Source of the DNA: Tsukamurella sp. PLM1
Lineage (GTDB): Bacteria > Actinomycetota > Actinomycetes > Mycobacteriales > Mycobacteriaceae
Length of the DNA stretch: 64,000 bases
Direction of reading: 5' to 3'
Assembly (NCBI RefSeq): GCF_023168325.1
Contig: NZ_AP025688.1
Coordinates: 3,348,001-3,412,000, forward strand
The notes beneath the pieces are model-generated. The model saw only the letters and a program-made list of their open reading frames with translations. It did not search any database and was not told the DNA's origin. The position numbers were made by a program, and so were the translations under genes. Below, piece by piece: positions 1 to 8,761 of the stretch. Every line of letters begins with the position of its first letter. The stretch's first letter is position 1.

Positions 1-2
1 CG

Positions 3-227
3 GGCGATTCCGTGACCGCGCCCATGCAGGGCACCGTCGTCAAGGTGGCCGTCGAGGACGGCCAGCAGGTCAGCGCCGGCGACCTGGTCGTGGTGCTCGA
101 GGCCATGAAGATGGAGAACCCGGTCGCCGCGCACAAGGACGGCATCGTGACCGGCCTGGCCGTCGAGCCCGGCACCGCCGTCACCCAGGGCACCGTCCTG
201 CTCGAGATCAAGTCGGCCGACGAGTGA
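3..227 (+). CDS. accA3: C-terminal biotin carboxyl carrier domain of acyl-CoA carboxylase alpha subunit (5' cut by window)
   Basis: This is the last 74 residues of a biotin-dependent acetyl/propionyl-CoA carboxylase alpha chain; the frame is already open at the window edge, so the gene begins upstream. The visible part is a biotinyl-lipoyl domain with the biotin attachment motif EAMKMEN, whose lysine between the two methionines is biotinylated. In mycobacteria the alpha subunit AccA3 carries biotin carboxylase and carrier domains and serves several carboxyltransferase partners that make malonyl- and methylmalonyl-CoA. The accA3 name rests on the motif plus the downstream gene order; another acyl-CoA carboxylase alpha chain is possible. 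Confidence 0.85.
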   Translation, partial: GDSVTAPMQGTVVKVAVEDGQQVSAGDLVVVLEAMKMENPVAAHKDGIVTGLAVEPGTAVTQGTVLLEIKSADE

Positions 228-237
228 CCCTCCCCGC

Positions 238-465
238 ATGGACCCGATCGGCCTGAACGTCGGGGCGTGGTACCTCACGGAACTGCGCCCCGACGCCTGG
301 CTGGCCGACGAGGCCTACGCGTGGGCGGTCCGGGTGAACACGACGGGCGAGTCGATCGGCGAGGTCGTGCTGCTGCCGTCGGGAGAGGTCACCGTCGACG
401 GACCCGACAGCGAGGGCCTGCGCACGGCGCGCGCGGCCGTGGAGCGGTTCTCCGCCACTCTGTAG
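238..465 (+). CDS. Small hypothetical protein, 75 aa
   Basis: Short reading frame starting 10 nt after the carboxylase stop codon and probably co-transcribed with it. The product begins MDPIGLNVGAWYL and is a small mixed charged protein with no signal peptide or membrane segment. I do not recognise the family. The close spacing and third-position GC typical of the neighbourhood support it being real; nothing indicates a function. Confidence 0.6.
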   Translation: MDPIGLNVGAWYLTELRPDAWLADEAYAWAVRVNTTGESIGEVVLLPSGEVTVDGPDSEGLRTARAAVERFSATL

Positions 466-488
466 CCAGACGATGCGATGATCGTCCC

Positions 489-921
489 ATGGCGAGAAAG
501 CCGGAGCCCCCGAAGGCCCCACCCAGCATCAGCGAATCGGTCAACGACCTCGTCGACTCCGTGCGGGTCGCCGCCGGCAAGGCGATGGGCAACACCGGTC
601 GCACCGTGACCAGTGTCGGCAAGCTCAGCACGATCCCGCCGGACACCATCGAGCTCATCGCGGAGCTGCCGAAGGTGATGCTCGCGATGGCCGACATGAT
701 CGAGCGGGCCAACAACGTGATCGACCGCGTGGAGCGGCTCACCGCCGTCGCCGACCCCGCGCTCAACACCCTCGACGCGGTGCTCCCCGCTCGTGGACGT
801 CACCAACAAGTTGAGCGACGTGCAGCGTGGTGTGGAACGGGGCGTCGGGAAGCTGCCGGGCGTGAATCAGCTCAAGAAGGTCACGGGGATCGGCGATTCG
901 TCCGGGCCCGCGCCCCGGTGA
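489..921 (+). CDS. Hypothetical protein, about 144 aa, reading frame broken near 786
   Basis: Starts at ATG 489 with MARKPEPPKAP and runs as a mostly helical protein. Near positions 783-790, in the run CTCCCC, the sensible frame jumps: downstream the protein continues as PLVDVTNKLSDVQRGVERG and stops at 921. Restoring two bases (or removing one) joins the parts. The product has a proline-rich start and amphipathic helices with alternating valine, isoleucine and charged residues (DTIELIAELPKVMLAMADMIERANNVIDRVERL). No family is recognised. The break resembles many others in this window and is probably a sequencing artefact. Confidence 0.55.
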
Positions 922-941
922 CCGCTCCGGCCGGGTGACCG

Positions 942-1562
942 CTACGGCCAGGTGATCGTGCCGCCCTGGAAGGTCTGCGAGTAGCTGCCGTTCGGTGAGC
1001 GGACTTCCGGGCCGGTCGGATAGCCGTACCTGCCGGCCTCGCGCTTCTCGGAGCTCCACTTGACCAGGATCTCACCCCACACGGGCCAGGCGCCCGTGGC
1101 GGGCGACCAGTAGATGACGCCGCCCTGAAACGCGTTCATCGCGCCGGTGACGGCGTTGAACGGACCGCGGGCACGCGTCTCGTCGGTGATCGGGTAGCCG
1201 AGTGGGCCGTTCTCCCAGCGGTTCTCGCCCCACTTGGCGCGGATCGCGCCGCCGATCTGATGGGCGTTGCCGCCGTCGGCCGTCGGGTGCCAGTAGAACG
1301 AGGCCTGGTTCTTGAAGATCTGGAACTTGCCGCCCCGGCCCGCGTTGGTCTCGGGAATGGTCGGCACGCCCCAGGTGGGGGTGCCGCCGGTGGCGAAGTA
1401 GGAGACCTCGATCTGGCCCTTGACCAGGAACCGGCCGACCTGTTGGTCGGCCTTGGCCACAGCGGTGAGGGTGCCGCTGATGCCGACCGCGATCGCGGCC
1501 GCGGCGACGGCGCCGCGGAACCAGGCGCGGCGGTGACTGTTCGACGAGACGTGCGCGGTCAT
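942..1562 (-). CDS. Secreted LGFP-repeat protein, 206 aa
   Basis: Exported cell-wall-associated protein of the LGFP-repeat family found in corynebacteria and relatives. Residues 1-38 form a Sec signal peptide: twin Arg near residue 11, a hydrophobic AVAAAAIAVG core and cleavage near AKA-D. The mature part holds three repeats of about 57 residues marked by WGVP (64-67), LGYP (121-124) and YGYP (179-182), each preceded by aromatic-rich segments such as GGVIYWSP. Such repeats are known to anchor proteins to the mycolic-acid cell envelope, for example in the C. glutamicum mycolyltransferase Cop1. No enzymatic domain is attached. GAGGAGCAGGT precedes the ATG. The next 300 bp upstream hold repeats but no gene. 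Confidence 0.85.
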   Translation of the reverse strand: MTAHVSSNSHRRAWFRGAVAAAAIAVGISGTLTAVAKADQQVGRFLVKGQIEVSYFATGGTPTWGVPTIPETNAGRGGKFQIFKNQASFYWHPTADGGNAHQIGGAIRAKWGENRWENGPLGYPITDETRARGPFNAVTGAMNAFQGGVIYWSPATGAWPVWGEILVKWSSEKREAGRYGYPTGPEVRSPNGSYSQTFQGGTITWP

Positions 1563-1679
1563 ACCTGCTCCTCAAGTTCTGATCTCCCGTTCATCATGAA
1601 TCACATCAATCACACAAACAACAACAGTCACGGGCGTGTCGGAGCCTGGGTCCGCAGCGGCGCCCGCCCCTTGCTTCGC

Positions 1680-1796
1680 CCCCCGATTCGTCGCCGTCCC
1701 CCCGCTGCGTCCGGCGTTCCGGGGGGACCACGACGAACCGGGGGACGGGTGGCGTTTCGGTGGGACCGCGACGAATCAGGGGCCGCACGACGAATA
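1680..1796. repeat. Cluster of ~32-nt intergenic repeats, left of lhr
   Basis: The 302-bp gap between the LGFP gene and lhr holds no gene but contains a repeat unit. Two direct copies occupy 1713-1744 and 1751-1782 (27 of 32 positions identical). Both begin GGCGTT, pass through GACC and CGACGAA and end in GGGG. A third, inverted copy occupies about 1680-1712 (GATTCGTCG at 1685), and a partial copy CGACGAAT lies at 1788. The same unit occurs on the far side of lhr. Confidence 0.75.
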
Positions 1797-1864
1797 CGAG
1801 GCGGGTGCGATGGAAGAGAGCCGCGGGCCCGGAACATGTCGGTGGGGTGCGCCATGATGGACCC

Positions 1865-4800
1865 ATGCCGGACGCCCTCCGGGCGTTCACGCCCGCCACC
1901 GCCGAATGGTTCCGCGAGTCCTTCGCCGCGCCCACCGCGGCGCAGGCCGGTGCCTGGCGGTCCATCGCACAGGGGAACAACACACTGGTCGTGGCGCCCA
2001 CCGGCTCGGGGAAGACGCTGTCCGCGTTCCTCTGGGCCCTGGACCGGCTCGCGGACCGCCCGGCACCGTCACAGCCCGACGGTGCGCGCGTCCCCCCGCC
2101 AGGCACGTCCGTCCTCTACGTCTCCCCGCTCAAGGCCCTGGCGGTGGACGTGGAACGCAACCTCCGCGCCCCGCTCGCCGGGATCGCCCGCGTGCGGGAA
2201 CGGCGCGGCGAACCCGCTCCCGCGGTCACCGTCGGGGTGCGCTCGGGGGATACGCCCGCGCAGCAGCGGCGGCAGCTGGTCCGCACTCCCCGGACATCCT
2301 CATCACCACGCCCGAGTCGCTGTACCTCATGCTCACCTCGCAGGCCCGCGAGACCCTCACGCACGTGCACACGGTGATCGTGGACGAGGTGCACGCCGTC
2401 GCCGGCACCAAACGCGGCACGCACCTCGCGCTCTCGCTGGAGCGGCTCGACGAGCTGCTCGCCGTACCCGCCCAGCGGATCGGCCTGTCGGCCACCGTCG
2501 AGCCCGCGGAGGAGGTCGCGGCCTACCTCGGCGGGCCGCGCCCCGCGACCGTCGTGCGGCCACCGGCGCAGAAGGAGTTCGAACTCACCGTCACGGTGCC
2601 GGTGCCGGACATGACGGAGCTCGACGTCGTTTCCGACGAGGACGACGCCCCGCAGCAGGGATCGCTGTGGCCGCACGTGGAATCGTCCGTCGTGGACCTG
2701 ATCGAGCGGCACCGCTCCACCATCGTCTTCGCCAATTCCCGCCGCCTCGCCGAGCGGCTCACCGCCCGGATCAACGAACTGGCAGCCGGAGTACACGCCG
2801 GCGGCCCCAATCCGCACGTGGCCGGCGGGGCGCCCGCGCAGCTCCTCGCGAGCGGCCAGACCCACGGCGCGGCGCCGGTGCTCGCGCGGGCGCACCACGG
2901 CTCCGTGAGCAAGGAGCAGCGCGCGATCATCGAGGACGACCTGAAATCGGGACGCCTGCGCTGCGTGGTCGCGACGTCCAGCCTGGAGCTGGGGATCGAC
3001 ATGGGCGCGGTCGATCTGGTGATCCAGGTCGAGGCGCCGCCGTCGGTGGCGGCCGGCCTGCAGCGCGTGGGCCGCGCCGGCCACCAGGTGGGCGAGCCCA
3101 GCCGCGGCGTGTTCTTCCCCAAGCACCGCACCGACCTGCTGCACAGCACCGTCACGGTGCAGCGCATGCGCGACGGGGCGATCGAAGCGCTGCGCGTGCC
3201 CCGGAATCCCCTGGACGTGCTGGCTCAGCAGACGATCGCCGCCGCGGCCATGGATCAGTTGGACGTGCACGAGTGGCTGGCCCTGGTGCGCCGCGCACAC
3301 CCCTATGCGGCGCTGCCGGATTCGGCGTACGAAGCGGTGCTCGACCTGATCTCGGGCCGCTACCCCGCGGAGGACTTCGGCGAGCTGCGCCCGCGCGTGG
3401 TCTGGGACCGCGACGCGGGCACGCTCACCGGCCGCCCCGGCGCCGGGCGACTGGCCGTCACCTCCGGCGGCGCCATCCCCGACCGCGGCCTGTTCGGCGT
3501 GTTCATGGTGGGCGAGAAGGCCTCCCGCGTGGGCGAGCTCGACGAGGAGATGGTCTACGAGTCCCGGGTGGGCGACGTCTTCGCGCTGGGCGCCACGAGC
3601 TGGAGGATCGAGGAGATCACGCACGACCGGGTCCTGGTCTCGCCCGCCTTCGGACAATCGGGCCGGCTGCCGTTCTGGATCGGCGACACCGTGGGCCGGC
3701 CCGCGGAGCTGGGCCGCGCGATCGGCCGATTCACCCGCGAGTTCACCGCGCTCGCCGTCGGTGAACAGCGGGAGCGGGCGAACGCGGCCGGGCTCGACGC
3801 GTGGGCCACCGACAACCTGATCGCACTGCTCGACGAGCAGCGCCTCGCCACCGGGGTCCTGCCCACCGACCGCACGCTCGTGGTCGAGCGGTTCCGGGAC
3901 GAGTTGGGCGACTGGCGGGTGGTGCTCCACTCCCCGCTCGGGATGAAGGTGCACGCGCCCTGGGCCCTGGCCATCGGCGCGCGGCTGAACGCCGCGCTCG
4001 GCCTGTCCGGCGCCGTCACCGCGACGGACGACGGCATCGTCGTCCGGCTGCCCGACACCGACGACTCCCCGCCCGGCACCGAGCTGTTCCGCTTCGAGCC
4101 GGACGAGATCGACGGCCTGGTCACCGCGGCCGTGGGGTCGAGCGCCCTGTTCGCGTCGCGGTTCCGCGAGTGCGCGGCCCGCGCGCTGCTGTTACCGCGG
4201 CGCGACCCCGGCAAGCGCGCCCCGCTGTGGCAGCAGCGCCAACGCGCGAGCCAGTTGCTGGAGGTGGCGCGGCAGTACCCTCAGTTCCCGATCGTGCTCG
4301 AGGCCGTCCGCGAGTGCCTGCAGGACGTGTACGACGTGCCGGAGCTGATCGCGGTGCACCGGGCGCTCGCCGCGCGCACCGTCCGGCTCGCGGAGGTCGA
4401 GACGGTCGCACCGTCGCCGTTCGCGGCGTCGCTGCTGTTCAGCTACGTCGGTGCGTTCATGTACGAGGGCGACGCGCCGCTGGCGGAGCGTCGCGCGGCG
4501 GTGCTGAGCCTGGACCCGGCGGTGCTGTCGCAGTTGCTCGGCCGGGTCGAGCTCACCGAACTGCTCGACGCCGACGTGCTGGCCGAGGTCACGGCCCAAC
4601 TGCAGCGCACCGCCCCGGGTACCGAGCGCGGACCACCGAGCAGGTCGCCGACCTGATCCGCGAGCTCGGCCCGCTCACCCGCGCCGAGGTCGACGAGCGT
4701 TCGGAGGGCGCGCCGACCGCGGTCGACGAGTTGCTCGCCGCGGGTCGCGTCTTCGCGTACGGCGACGGGTGGATCGCGGCGGTGGAGGACGCGGCGCGGC

Positions 4801-6325
4801 TGCGCGACGGGCTGGGGGTACCGCTGCAGCCCGGCATCGCGTCCGCGTTCACCGAATCCGTGCCGGACCCGATCGCCGACCTGGTCTCCCGCTACGCCCG
4901 CCGGCACGGCCCGTTCCCGGCCGCCGAGGTCGCGGGCCGGTACGGGCTCGGCGTCGCGGTGGTGCAGCGCGCCCTGACCGATCTCGTCGCGGCGCGCCGA
5001 GTGGTGGAGGGCCGGTTCGTCCCCGCCGACGACGAGGCGCCGCAGTTCTGCGACGCCGAGGTGCTGCGCCGCATCCGCCAGCGCAGCCTGGCGCGCCTGC
5101 GGCAGGACGTGGAGCCGGTGCCCGAGCGGGCGTACGCCGAGTTCCTCGCCGGCTGGCACCACCTGACGACCCCGCTGCGCGGCATCGACGGCGTCGCGAC
5201 CGTGATCGACCAGCTCGCGGGCGTCCCGATCCCCGCGTCCGCGTGGGAGTCCCTGGTCCTGCCGCAGCGGGTCGCCGACTACTCCCCCGCGATGCTCGAC
5301 GAGCTCACGGGCACCGGCGAGGTCGTCTGGACGGGGCACGGTGCGATCGGCGCGCAGGACGGCTGGATCGCCTTCCACCCGGCGGACCTGGCGCCGCTCA
5401 CGCTCGGGCCGCCGGCGCCGCTGGACACGACGGCGGCGCACGAGGCGATCGAGGACGCCGTCCGCGGCGGCGGCGCCTACTTCTACCGGCAGCTCACCGG
5501 CGCTACCCCGGAGGCGCTGTGGGACCTGGTGTGGTCGGGCCGGCTCACGGGCGACACCTTCGCGCCGGTGCGCGCGCGGCTGGCGGGCGGCCGGCGCGCG
5601 ACCGCCCACCGCACGCCCCGCCGGGCGCCCCGCGCGCGGTTCCGGGTCGCGGTGGACCAGGCCCCGCCGTTGGTCGCGGGACGGTGGTCGCTGCCGCCCG
5701 CGCCCGCGGAGGCGAGCGCCACGGAGCAGTCGGCGGCGATCGCCGAGCAGTTGTTGGAGCGGTACGGCGTGGTGACCCGTGGCGCGGCGGCCGCCGAGCG
5801 CGTCGAGGGCGGCTTCGCCCGCGTCTACCGCACCCTGGCCGCGTTCGAGGAGTCCGGGAAGGCGCGGCGCGGCTACTTCATCGAGCGCCTCGGCGCGGCC
5901 CAGTTCGCGCGGAGCGGCACCGTCGACGCCCTGCGGGACGCGGCGGCCGCGCTCGAGCGGGCCGAGGAACGCGGCGAGACCGCCGCGCTGGTCCTGGCCG
6001 CCACCGATCCGGCCAACCCGTACGGCGCCGCGCTGCCGTGGCCCGACCGCGGCGACGACGGTGCCCGTCCGGGCCGCAAGGCGGGCGCGCTCGTGGTCCT
6101 GGTGGGCGGGGCGCTGGCGCTGTTCGTCGAGCGGGGCGGCCGCACGCTGCGCACGTTCACCGACGCGTCGGAGGCGGCGCTCGCCGCGCTCGCCGGGGCC
6201 GCGCCCGGGATCGGCGGCCTCACCATCGAGAAGGTCGACGGTGCCCCCGCCCTCACCTCGCCCCTCGCGGGGCGCTCGGCGCGGCCGGTTTCGCCCGCAC
6301 CCCGAAGGGCCTGCGGGCGCGCTGA
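1865..6325 (+). CDS. lhr: Lhr-family ATP-dependent helicase, three frame breaks
   Basis: Large helicase-related protein (Lhr), a 3'-5' ATP-dependent DNA/RNA helicase linked to DNA repair; about 1,487 aa when repaired, close to the roughly 1,500 aa of mycobacterial Lhr. The N-terminal RecA domain has Walker A APTGSGKT (residues 44-51) and the DEVH box; the second has SSLELGIDMG and QRVGRAGHQ. These are followed by the winged-helix and long C-terminal Lhr domains. Reading frames change near 2281 (ACTCCCCGG), near 4628 and near 6270 (GCGGGGCGC), each consistent with one missing base. Start ATG 1865 gives MPDALRAFTPATAEWF. The usual neighbour nei is absent; the gene is flanked on both sides by the same intergenic repeat. 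Confidence 0.93.
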
Positions 6326-6348
6326 CCCGGCATCGCCTCCCCTTGTGG

Positions 6349-6495
6349 CCCCCGTTTCGTCGCCCCCCGTTTCGTCGCGGTCCCCCCGTTTCGTCGCAGC
6401 CCCGCCGGAACGCCCCGCTCCCCCCGATTCGTTCTGCCCCGACTGATACGCCGCGCGTTCCGGTGGGGCGGGAACGAATCGGGGAGGACGAATCG
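6349..6495. repeat. Cluster of ~32-nt intergenic repeats with long inverted pair, right of lhr
   Basis: The 268-bp gap after lhr holds no gene. It contains inverted copies of the unit also present left of lhr: partial copies at about 6349 and 6364, full copies at 6382-6413 and 6421-6452, and one forward copy at about 6454-6484. The last two face each other: CCCCGATTCGTTC (6422-6434) pairs perfectly with GAACGAATCGGGG (6472-6484), and GCCCC (6436-6440) with GGGGC (6465-6469). The result is an 18-bp hairpin with one small interruption. Confidence 0.75.
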
Positions 6496-6593
6496 GCGGA
6501 CACCGGACGGCACCGACACCGCCGGCCGGAGTCCGAGCGCGGCCGCCGCCCGCCTGGTGCTCACGCCGCGGAGCGATCGGCGAAGATGGACCG

Positions 6594-6980
6594 ATGAGCG
6601 ATCAGCAGCCCGTGGACCGGTACGCGCAGTTCCTCGGCATCGAGGTGACCGGGCACGGCGGCGGTCGCGCGGTGTCGACGGTGACCGTCACCGAGGACCA
6701 CCTCAACCCGCACGACACGACCCACGGCGCGTTCGTCTTCGCCCTCGTGGGCACGGCCGTGGCCGCGGCGGCGAACGACGAGGAGCACACCGGCGTGGCC
6801 AGCGCGATCCACATCGACTACCTGCGGCCCACCCGCCTCGGCGATCACCTGCGCGCGGAGGCGACGGTCGGCGAGCGCCTCCCCAAGGAGGACGTCTTCG
6901 TCATCCGCGTGACCGACGCCGGCGGCGATGCGATCGCCCGCGCCTCCGCCCGCTTCACCCGGCGCGCCCGCTCCCGATAA
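6594..6980 (+). CDS. PaaI-like hotdog-fold thioesterase, 128 aa
   Basis: Small hotdog-fold acyl-CoA thioesterase of the PaaI/YbgC group, predicted to hydrolyse acyl-CoA thioesters in the cytosol. Its length and layout are typical: the catalytic region is HLNPHDTTHGAFVFALVGTAVA, where the HG after NPHDTT begins the long helix and the Asp/Glu/Asn of this area act in catalysis. It is followed by the strand segment IHIDYLRPTRLGDHLRAEATV. The start ATG follows CGAAGATGGACCG. It stands alone between the lhr repeats and dodecin. The exact substrate cannot be inferred. Confidence 0.8.
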   Translation: MSDQQPVDRYAQFLGIEVTGHGGGRAVSTVTVTEDHLNPHDTTHGAFVFALVGTAVAAAANDEEHTGVASAIHIDYLRPTRLGDHLRAEATVGERLPKEDVFVIRVTDAGGDAIARASARFTRRARSR

Positions 6981-7034
6981 CCGCGCTAGCCGTTCGGCCT
7001 CCCCGCCCGCCGGAATGGCGGAGGATGACGAGGT

Positions 7035-7250
7035 ATGACGAACAACGTGTATCGAGTGATCGAAGTGGTGGGGACCTCCACCGAGGGGTTCGACACGGCC
7101 GTCGCCAACGCGGTCGACCGCGCCTCGCAGACGATGCGGAACCTGGAGTGGTTCGAGGTGGTGTCCACGCGTGGGCACATAGAGGACGGCGCGGTCGCGC
7201 ACACGCAGGTGACGCTGAAGATCGGGTTCCGGATGGATGGCGCGGACTAA
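7035..7250 (+). CDS. Dodecin, flavin-binding protein, 71 aa
   Basis: Dodecin is a 70-residue protein that forms a hollow dodecamer binding flavins (or CoA in some bacteria) and is thought to store or buffer them. Diagnostic features are VYRVIEVVGTSTEGFDTAVANAV, the central RNLEWFEVVSTRG with the tryptophan that stacks on the isoalloxazine ring, and the C-terminal strand VTLKIGFRMDG. GAGGATGACGAGGT precedes ATG 7035. Immediately downstream lies the left end of an IS110 element, so any native terminator was probably displaced. Confidence 0.93.
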   Translation: MTNNVYRVIEVVGTSTEGFDTAVANAVDRASQTMRNLEWFEVVSTRGHIEDGAVAHTQVTLKIGFRMDGAD

Positions 7251-7254
7251 TGGG

Positions 7255-7521
7255 AAGTGCCGGTCAGCTTGGATCGATGTTCGGCAGACTTGGCAACTGG
7301 TAGCCGCTGCTGGGTGAGCACTCTCGCGGACTGGGCCTTCGAGCCCTTGGGTCAGATCGTGCCCCCAGCGGTGCGCCAGGAAAGGTCGATCGCTGCTGGG
7401 ATGTCGTGCCGGCCCTGCTCGGCAGGTGTGTGAGTACTGGTCCATTAGTCCGCGACTTACCTTCCCCGGCAGGGCTGCCGGAGCAAGTTCCGTGTTGTTG
7501 CAGCCAAGGGAGGTGTCGGGA
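7255..7521 (+). ncRNA. Putative IS110 left end encoding a bridge RNA
   Basis: In IS110-group elements with the RuvC-like domain first, the non-coding left end upstream of the recombinase encodes a structured bridge (seek) RNA whose two loops pair with target and donor DNA. Here the 267 nt are gene-free and contain compact hairpins: CCTGC/GCAGG at 7414-7426, CCGGCAG/CTGCCGG at 7466-7481 and GGGC/GCCC near 7360. This assignment rests on position and structure only; loop-target complementarity was not established. Confidence 0.45.
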
Positions 7522-8745
7522 ATGTTGTTCATCGGAGACGATTGGGCTGAGGACCATCACGATGTGGAGGTCCAGGACGAACACGGCCGCGTCCTGCGCC
7601 GCGCCCGTTTGCGGGAGGGTATCGAGGGCATCACCGCGTTCGGTGAACTCGTCGGCCGGTTCCTGCCCGAGGACGGTGAAGCCGCTGACGTGCTGGTGTG
7701 CATCGAGGTCGACCGGGGCCCGTGGGTGAACGCTCTGATCGCCGCCGGGTACCGGGTGTTCGGGGTTGATCCGCGGCAGGCGCATCGGCATCGGGAGATC
7801 CTGTCCAGTTCCGGCGCGAAGAGCGACAAGGGTGATGCGCACGCCCTGGCCGACATGGTCCGGGTGCGGCGGCATCAGCTCCTCGAGGCCGGTCGGGACT
7901 CGGAGATCTCCGAGGCGGTCAAGGTCGTCACCCGCGCGCATCAGAGCATGATCTGGGACCGCACCCGACACATGCTGCGACTGCGATCAGCTCTGCGGGA
8001 GTACTTCCCCGCGATCCTGATCCTCTGTTCGGAGCTGGACCTGGCGTTGACCAGCCGCCCGATTCTGGCGTTGCTGGCCAAGGCACCCGATCCTGGGTCG
8101 GCGGCGAAACTCACACCGCGGCAGATCCTCCCGATGTTCAAGGGTTGCCGTAACAAGGACGCCAAAGCGGCTCGGGTGCAGCAGATCCTGCGCGGCGAGC
8201 ACCTCGGGCAACCTGCTGTGGTCACCGCCGCGTATGCGGCTTCGGTGCGTTCCTCGGTCGCAGTGCTGGGTGTGGTCATCGAGCAGATCACCGTCCTCGA
8301 AGAGGAGGTGAAGGCGCATTTTGGCCGGCACCCGGCCGCTGAGATCATCTGCAGCCAGCCCGGCCTCGGACCGATCCTCGGTGCCCGGGTGCTCGCCGAG
8401 TTCGGGGACGCTCCCGGCCGCTATCGCAGCGCCAAAGCGCGCAAGAACTACGCCGGGACCAGCCCGATCACCAAACAGTCCGGCAAAACGAGAGTCGTCG
8501 CAGCCCGATACGTGCACAACGACCGCCTCATCGACGCGCTCCAGCTGCAGGCTTCCTGCGCCCTGCTGCACGACACAGACGCGAAGACCTACTATGACCA
8601 GCTCCGCGCCCGCGGCCTCAAGCACAACCCCGCCCTGCGCCAGCTCGCCAACCGCCTCGTCGGCATCCTCCACGGCTGCCTCATCCACGGTGCCCAATAC
8701 GACTCGGCAGTCGCATGGGCCCACCGACATCCCGTCGCTGCTTGA
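7522..8745 (+). CDS. IS110-family transposase (recombinase), 407 aa
   Basis: DEDD recombinase of IS110-type elements. The N-terminal RuvC-like domain shows D6 (FIGDDWAED), E62 (VCIEVDRG) and D102/D105 (KSDKGDAHALADM). A coiled-coil-like middle follows, then the C-terminal Tnp domain with PGLGPILGARVLAEFGD and AGTSPITKQSG, which carries the conserved serine region. The chosen start ATG 7522 has AAGGGAGGT 8 nt upstream; the frame is open further upstream, but that part lies in the non-coding left end. The gene appears intact, so the element may still be active. Confidence 0.93.
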   Translation: MLFIGDDWAEDHHDVEVQDEHGRVLRRARLREGIEGITAFGELVGRFLPEDGEAADVLVCIEVDRGPWVNALIAAGYRVFGVDPRQAHRHREILSSSGAKSDKGDAHALADMVRVRRHQLLEAGRDSEISEAVKVVTRAHQSMIWDRTRHMLRLRSALREYFPAILILCSELDLALTSRPILALLAKAPDPGSAAKLTPRQILPMFKGCRNKDAKAARVQQILRGEHLGQPAVVTAAYAASVRSSVAVLGVVIEQITVLEEEVKAHFGRHPAAEIICSQPGLGPILGARVLAEFGDAPGRYRSAKARKNYAGTSPITKQSGKTRVVAARYVHNDRLIDALQLQASCALLHDTDAKTYYDQLRARGLKHNPALRQLANRLVGILHGCLIHGAQYDSAVAWAHRHPVAA

Positions 8746-8761
8746 CACTCAACGTCCAGGG

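Larger units (their letters stand above)
7251..8760 (+). mobile_element. IS110-family insertion sequence
   Basis: The element consists of about 270 bp of non-coding left end, one transposase gene and a very short right end: only 16 nt separate the transposase stop codon from the next gene's ATG. IS110 elements usually lack terminal inverted repeats and target duplications, so both borders are estimates limited by the dodecin stop and the regulator start. Its base composition is visibly lower in GC than the neighbours. It is inserted in the promoter region of the GlxA-type regulator. Confidence 0.8.

Noticed and set aside
6349..6495. CRISPR-like array after lhr
   Set aside because: Units differ in spacing and orientation, adjacent copies touch or overlap, spacers are not uniform, and no cas gene is present.
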